From positions 1 to 17,403 of the forward strand of contig JBBSGJ010000031.1 in NCBI GenBank assembly GCA_038254195.1: a stretch of DNA of 17,403 bases, given 5' to 3'. Both the position numbers and the translations under genes were made by a program. The number at the start of each line of letters is the position of its first letter. Position 1 is the stretch's first letter. The stretch comes from JBBQAA01 sp038254195 (GTDB taxonomy: Bacteria > Actinomycetota > Thermoleophilia > Solirubrobacterales > Solirubrobacteraceae). The notes beneath the pieces were generated by a model, which saw nothing but the letters and a program-made list of their open reading frames with translations, was not told the origin of the DNA and searched no databases. Positions 14,310 to 17,403 of the stretch are shown here, in pieces.

Positions 14310-15620
14310 CTAGACGCGTCCGACCGGAGCGCGGTTCGCGCCGTTCGGTGACGCCGGCGTCGTGAGCGGCTCGACGATGTCGGCGGCCGGCCCGACGATC
14401 GGCTCGCTCGAGATCCGGCGGTAGAGCGCCGAGAGCAGCGCGCAGAGGATGGCGGCGGCCCCGAAGTAGCCGACCTCGACCCGCATGAGCAGGTCGGGCA
14501 TGACCGGCGCCGCGACCCAGCCCAGGAAGAGCACGGCCACGAGCGCCCACGCCGCGGCGGCCTGGGCGGAGTGCCGGCGGGCCAGCGCGGCCTGGTTCAG
14601 CGTGCCGGCCACCAGGTGGAAGCCCATGCCGAGCCCGACGAGCGTCAGGCCGAGGCGGGCGTACTCGCCGCCCGGGCCGAACACGGCGTGCATCACCGTC
14701 GGCCCCACGGCGAGGAGCGAGAGGCTCACCGCTCCGGCGAAGACCGTCACCAGCCCGACCGTGGCGCGGATGACCTTCTTCTCGTCGCCACCCCCCGCGA
14801 TGTAGGGCAGCAGCGTGGTCTGGATGGCCTGGAAGAGCACGAGCGGGGCCCGGGTGATGAGCAGGACGTTGAACACGTAGCCCGCGAGGGCGCCCTCCGA
14901 AGCCGGGGTGACGACCTCGGTGACGATGACCGGGGCGTTGATCATCGCCTGCTCGGCGAGCTGGATGGCGAGCACCGCCCCGGCGAACTGCGCAGCGTGG
15001 CGGCGGCGCAGCCGCGGCACCCCGGAGTCGGGCGTCCGCTGCGACGCGATCCCCCAGGGCACCACGGCGAGGGAGAGCAGCGGCGCGGCGGCGATGCCGA
15101 AGGCCACCGCCACCTGGCCGTGGGACACGCCGAGGGCGACCGCGAGCACGAACAGGAAGCGCGACGTCGACTCGAGCGTGACGAGCCCCGAGTACAGCTC
15201 GAAGCGCCCGTGCCCGGCCAGCCAGCCCCGCGCGAAGTACGACGCCGCGTAGGCCATCACCGCGATGAGGAGGATCATGTAGAGCCCGCTCGAGCCGTCG
15301 AAGGCGTCGTCCTGGATCTTGTGCCGGAAGGCGATGGCCAGGCCGAGGAAGATCAGGGCGAACAGGCCCTGGATGGCCAGCGGTGTCTTGAGGCTTGGAG
15401 CGCCGCCGCGCTCGGCGATCGTGCGCGAGAGCAGCTGCTCGATCGGCCGGTAGATGACCGTGACGATGATGAACGCCATCGACCACAGCAGCGCGACTCG
15501 CTTGTAGGCCACGGGCTCCAGCGAGTGCGAGGCCAGCGCGAAGAACGCGAACGTGATGAGCCCGCTCAGCCCGACGCCGAGCCCGAGGACCTTCGCCCCG
15601 ACGCGGTAGGAGCGCCTCAT
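14310..15620 (-). CDS. Polysaccharide flippase-like membrane protein (MOP superfamily)
   Basis: Likely moves lipid-linked sugars across the cytoplasmic membrane, as Wzx-type and MurJ-like flippases do; the substrate is unknown. The 436 residues contain about 12 hydrophobic helices, for example near 10-31, 42-58, 81-98, 113-131, 150-165, 170-192, 210-232, 250-275, 285-315, 323-348, 357-376 and 380-397. Landmarks of the superfamily are an early YRPIEQLLSR and a central LLPYIAGGGDEKKV. The tail after about residue 400 is hydrophilic. The ATG start is preceded by a short open frame whose TGA overlaps it (ATGA), so translation may be coupled to a leader peptide. It converges with the decayed glycoside hydrolase and diverges from an intact secreted one, which suggests a surface polysaccharide locus. 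Confidence 0.82.
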   Translation of the reverse strand: MRRSYRVGAKVLGLGVGLSGLITFAFFALASHSLEPVAYKRVALLWSMAFIIVTVIYRPIEQLLSRTIAERGGAPSLKTPLAIQGLFALIFLGLAIAFRHKIQDDAFDGSSGLYMILLIAVMAYAASYFARGWLAGHGRFELYSGLVTLESTSRFLFVLAVALGVSHGQVAVAFGIAAAPLLSLAVVPWGIASQRTPDSGVPRLRRRHAAQFAGAVLAIQLAEQAMINAPVIVTEVVTPASEGALAGYVFNVLLITRAPLVLFQAIQTTLLPYIAGGGDEKKVIRATVGLVTVFAGAVSLSLLAVGPTVMHAVFGPGGEYARLGLTLVGLGMGFHLVAGTLNQAALARRHSAQAAAAWALVAVLFLGWVAAPVMPDLLMRVEVGYFGAAAILCALLSALYRRISSEPIVGPAADIVEPLTTPASPNGANRAPVGRV

Positions 15621-15688
15621 GTGGCGGGCCGTCCGAGGATCTGCGGGGTCGCGCGGCGCAGGTAGATCTTCTGGATCACGAGCTTCAC
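15617..15688 (-). CDS. Possible 23-residue leader peptide of the flippase gene
   Basis: A short frame starting GTG at 15688 (or GTG at 15679, 20 residues) reads VKLVIQKIYLRRATPQ and ends GRPAT, its TGA overlapping the flippase ATG by 4 bp. A TAGCCT hexamer lies 10 nt before the first GTG. The peptide is basic, of ordinary amphipathic composition, and looks more protein-like than random high-GC frames, which usually read as Arg/Pro/Ala. It may be a translated leader coupling into the flippase gene. Alternatively it is the true N terminus of the flippase displaced by a one-base error, since RRATPQILGRPA runs naturally into RRSYRVGAKVLG. Confidence 0.4.
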   Translation of the reverse strand: MKLVIQKIYLRRATPQILGRPAT

Positions 15689-15698
15689 CCGCGCGGCG

Positions 15699-15704
15699 AG
15701 GCTA
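15699..15704 (-). promoter_or_regulatory. -10 element for leader peptide and flippase
   Basis: On the minus strand TAGCCT stands 10 nt before the GTG of the leader frame. A TTGACC occurs only 11 nt further upstream, too close to be its -35. It faces away from the promoter of the secreted glycoside hydrolase, about 50 bp distant, so the 144-bp gap serves two divergent units. Confidence 0.35.
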
Positions 15705-15751
15705 GCGGTCGCTCCGGTCAACGGCGTTCGGCCGCAACTCTGACCGCGTCC

Positions 15752-15757
15752 TAGAGT
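15752..15757 (+). promoter_or_regulatory. -10 element of secreted glycoside hydrolase, leaderless type
   Basis: TAGAGT lies exactly 7 nt before GTG 15765 and 10 nt before ATG 15768. No Shine-Dalgarno sequence fits. Sequence and spacing are the same as at tyrA, and favour the GTG as start. Confidence 0.5.
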
Positions 15758-15764
15758 TGAAGAC

Positions 15765-17090
15765 GTGATGACCCGCGCCCTTCTCTCGCTCCTCGCCGCC
15801 GCCAGCCTCGCCGCGGGGGCTCCCGTCGCCGCCGACGCCCGCCCCCAGATGCGCTCCGTCTTCCAGGACGACTGCCTGCTCGTGCAGCTCTCCGGCGACC
15901 GGCACTGCCAACGACCCGCGGCGCGCGAGGAGGCGCTGACCACGATGAAGGAGCTGGGCGCCGACACCATCCGCATCACCATCGTCCGCGACAAGCTCAG
16001 CAAGTTCGGGTTCGGGAACTTCGACGCCGCGGTGAACGGGACGGTGAATCGCGGGATGGAGCCCTTCCTCTCGCTGACCGACCGCAAGCGGATCCCCACG
16101 ACGAAGGACTTCGGGCGGTTCGTGCGCTCGACGGTCAAGCACTATCGCCAGGTCCACCTCTGGTCGCTGCTCAACGAGCCGAACCTCCGGTACTTCCTCG
16201 GCATCGAGAGCAAGCGCAACGCCACGGCGCGCGACTGGCGCGTGCTGTTCGTCGCCGGCCAGAAGGCCCTGCGCGCCGTGCCCGGGCATCGCCACGACAA
16301 GGTGCTCCTCGGCGAGCTCGCCCCCCGAGCCACGGCGAACCACGGCACCGCGGAGGGTCCGCTCTTCTTCGTCCGCGAGTTCTTCTGCCTCAACAAGAAG
16401 CTCCGCCCCTACACGGGCCGCGCGGCGCGCAGTCGAGGCTGCCGGAGCTTCAAGCGGGTGACCGCAGACGGCTTCGCGATCCACCCCTACACGAACGCGG
16501 CGCTCGCGCCCCCGAACTTCAGGGACCCGGGTGACGGCGTCTCCGTCGCGACCATCGGCGGCCTCTCCAGGATCCTCGACGCGGCCGCCCGCCGCGGGCG
16601 GACGAACCGGATGAACGTCTGGGACACCGAGATGGGCTTCCAGTCCAACCCGCCCGACCGTCGCGCCCCGTCGCCCGCGAAGCAGGCCGAGTACGTCAAC
16701 TGGTCGGACTGGATCCAGTACCGCAACCCCCGGGTCGTCGCCGTCAGCCAGTACGAGCTCGACGATGCCAAGGCCCGCCCGGAGTACAACACCGGGCTGC
16801 GGTACTACAGCGGCAAGCGCAAGCCGCTCTTCAACGCCTACCGCCTCGGGATCTTCCCGACCAACTCCGGCCGCGGCTTCGTCCGCGTGTGGGCGCAGGC
16901 GCGGCCCGGCGGCGCGCAGACCGTCACCTTCCTGCGCCAGGCCGGCGGGAGGGGCCCGTTCCGGAAGGTCGCCACGAAGCGGACGAACGCGAGCGGCTAC
17001 GTCGAGCCGCGGTTCCGCGGCGGCCCGCGGGACCGCTGGCGGGTGACGACGAGGAACGGCTTCACCAGCCGCACCGCCGCCGTCCACTGA
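15765..17090 (+). CDS. Secreted glycoside hydrolase-like protein (clan GH-A fold)
   Basis: Probably an exported glycosidase of the TIM-barrel clan GH-A; the substrate is unknown. Residues 1-26 form a signal peptide (TRALLSLLAAASLAAG, likely cut after ADA). The barrel runs to about 350: LGADTIRIT (65-73), LLNEPNL with the acid/base Glu138, GFAIHPYT (236-243) and VWDTEMGF with the candidate nucleophile Glu289. Cysteines 37/48 and 208/226 may form disulfides outside the cell. From about residue 365 a short beta-rich module follows (GRGFVRVWAQARPGGAQTVT), ending in SRTAAVH, perhaps carbohydrate-binding. The total is 441 residues with the GTG start, or 440 from the adjacent ATG. It is intact, unlike the related remnant at 13591, and is divergent from the flippase gene. 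A hairpin with a T-rich tail lies 17 nt after its stop. Confidence 0.78.
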   Translation: MMTRALLSLLAAASLAAGAPVAADARPQMRSVFQDDCLLVQLSGDRHCQRPAAREEALTTMKELGADTIRITIVRDKLSKFGFGNFDAAVNGTVNRGMEPFLSLTDRKRIPTTKDFGRFVRSTVKHYRQVHLWSLLNEPNLRYFLGIESKRNATARDWRVLFVAGQKALRAVPGHRHDKVLLGELAPRATANHGTAEGPLFFVREFFCLNKKLRPYTGRAARSRGCRSFKRVTADGFAIHPYTNAALAPPNFRDPGDGVSVATIGGLSRILDAAARRGRTNRMNVWDTEMGFQSNPPDRRAPSPAKQAEYVNWSDWIQYRNPRVVAVSQYELDDAKARPEYNTGLRYYSGKRKPLFNAYRLGIFPTNSGRGFVRVWAQARPGGAQTVTFLRQAGGRGPFRKVATKRTNASGYVEPRFRGGPRDRWRVTTRNGFTSRTAAVH

Positions 17091-17107
17091 GCGGCGGCGG
17101 GGGGTGC

Positions 17108-17127
17108 AGGGCGCCGCGCCCTTTCTC
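17108..17127 (+). terminator. Intrinsic terminator after glycoside hydrolase
   Basis: AGGGCG (17108-17113), loop CCG, CGCCCT (17117-17122), followed by TTCT. A 6-bp GC-rich stem with a short T-rich tail 17 nt after the stop codon of the glycoside hydrolase is a conventional intrinsic terminator, the only one with a T-tract that I see in this window. Confidence 0.55.
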
Positions 17128-17134
17128 GGGTCCT

Positions 17135-17403
17135 CTGCGCGCGCACTACGAGCGCGATTACTCCCGGGGCGGCGAGGAGGGCCGCCGCTTCGCCGCGTGG
17201 CGGGAGCTGAGCGCCCGGGCCAAGGCCGACCACGTTCTCGCGCTCGCGCCGGACGCTGAGGGCCGGCCTCGCGGCCGGCTCCTCGACGTGGGCTGCGGGG
17301 ACGGCAGCCTGCTCGCCGCGAGCACGTGTACGACCCGGTCGGCCTGCTCCGCGAGGCCGCGCGGGTTTGTGGGACGGTCGTCCTCGAGATCCCGCTCGAT
17401 GCC
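17135..17403 (+). pseudogene. Broken SAM-dependent methyltransferase, cut by window end
   Basis: Class I methyltransferase pieces in two frames. The first reads LRAHYERDYSRGG from about 17135 and reaches LLDVGCGDGSLLAA (17278-17319), the SAM-binding motif I. At about 17318-17323 it jumps to the next frame: EHVYDPVGLLREAARVCGTV then VLEIPLDA, which is the usual post-motif-III segment. In relatives about 50-60 residues lie between them (motif II and the SxxLEHV approach), so the middle is missing along with the frame. No ATG, GTG or TTG start is seen in the first frame; CTG 17135 is the only candidate, and the N terminus may be lost too. The gene runs past the window edge. Pseudogene or assembly deletion. 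Confidence 0.65.

Noticed and set aside
14571..15665. 364-codon plus-strand open frame opposite the flippase
   Set aside because: It is a charged shadow of a hydrophobic 12-helix protein on the other strand; no domain or start signal.
15702..17087. 461-codon minus-strand frame opposite the secreted glycoside hydrolase
   Set aside because: The plus-strand gene has a signal peptide, catalytic motifs and promoter; the antisense frame has none.

Overview
The window reads as chromosomal DNA of a very GC-rich bacterium (roughly three quarters G+C by eye). GTG and TTG starts, strong G/C third positions, 4-bp ATGA/GTGA/TTGA gene overlaps and apparently leaderless TANNNT promoters point to an actinobacterium. 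The gene order and protein style fit Thermoleophilia/Solirubrobacterales best, but that rank is an inference from memory, not a search result.

Layout. Positions 1-110 are an almost pure C/G low-complexity contig end. Positions 127-6010 hold a tightly coupled operon: tyrA (prephenate dehydrogenase with ACT domain), aroA (EPSP synthase), cmk (cytidylate kinase), der (double GTPase for ribosome assembly) and a membrane-anchored DUF3352-like protein. An esterase-family alpha/beta hydrolase follows; its only sensible start is a CTG behind a perfect Shine-Dalgarno sequence. A strong GC hairpin at 7108-7136 separates it from the second housekeeping block, priA-def-fmt (replication restart, N-terminal formyl-Met metabolism). 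After a broken VOC gene and a divergent intact VOC gene come rsmB (16S rRNA m5C methyltransferase), a small double zinc-ribbon protein and rpe (ribulose-phosphate 3-epimerase). Positions 13591-17403 look like an accessory cell-surface region: a decayed glycoside hydrolase fused in operon style to rpe, a convergent 12-helix polysaccharide flippase with a possible leader peptide, a divergent intact secreted glycoside hydrolase, and a broken SAM methyltransferase at the right edge. There is no stretch over 300 bases without a gene or gene remnant, and I saw no tRNA, rRNA, CRISPR, IS element or phage gene.

How it works together: aromatic amino acid synthesis, nucleotide and ribosome maturation, replication restart and translation initiation genes sit in the conserved arrangement typical of actinobacteria. 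The right third is likely for surface polysaccharide.

I did not find a convincing new multi-gene system. The observations most worth checking are (1) a recurrent TANNNT-N7-10-start promoter signature at six genes, implying widespread leaderless transcription; (2) a perfect 13-bp inverted repeat, 32 bp arm to arm, between the VOC gene and an rsmB that has no canonical start codon where its homology begins; (3) three genes (VOC, glycoside hydrolase, methyltransferase) that each lose an internal piece and change frame, which means either accessory-gene decay or systematic assembly deletions; and (4) a CTG-initiated esterase.
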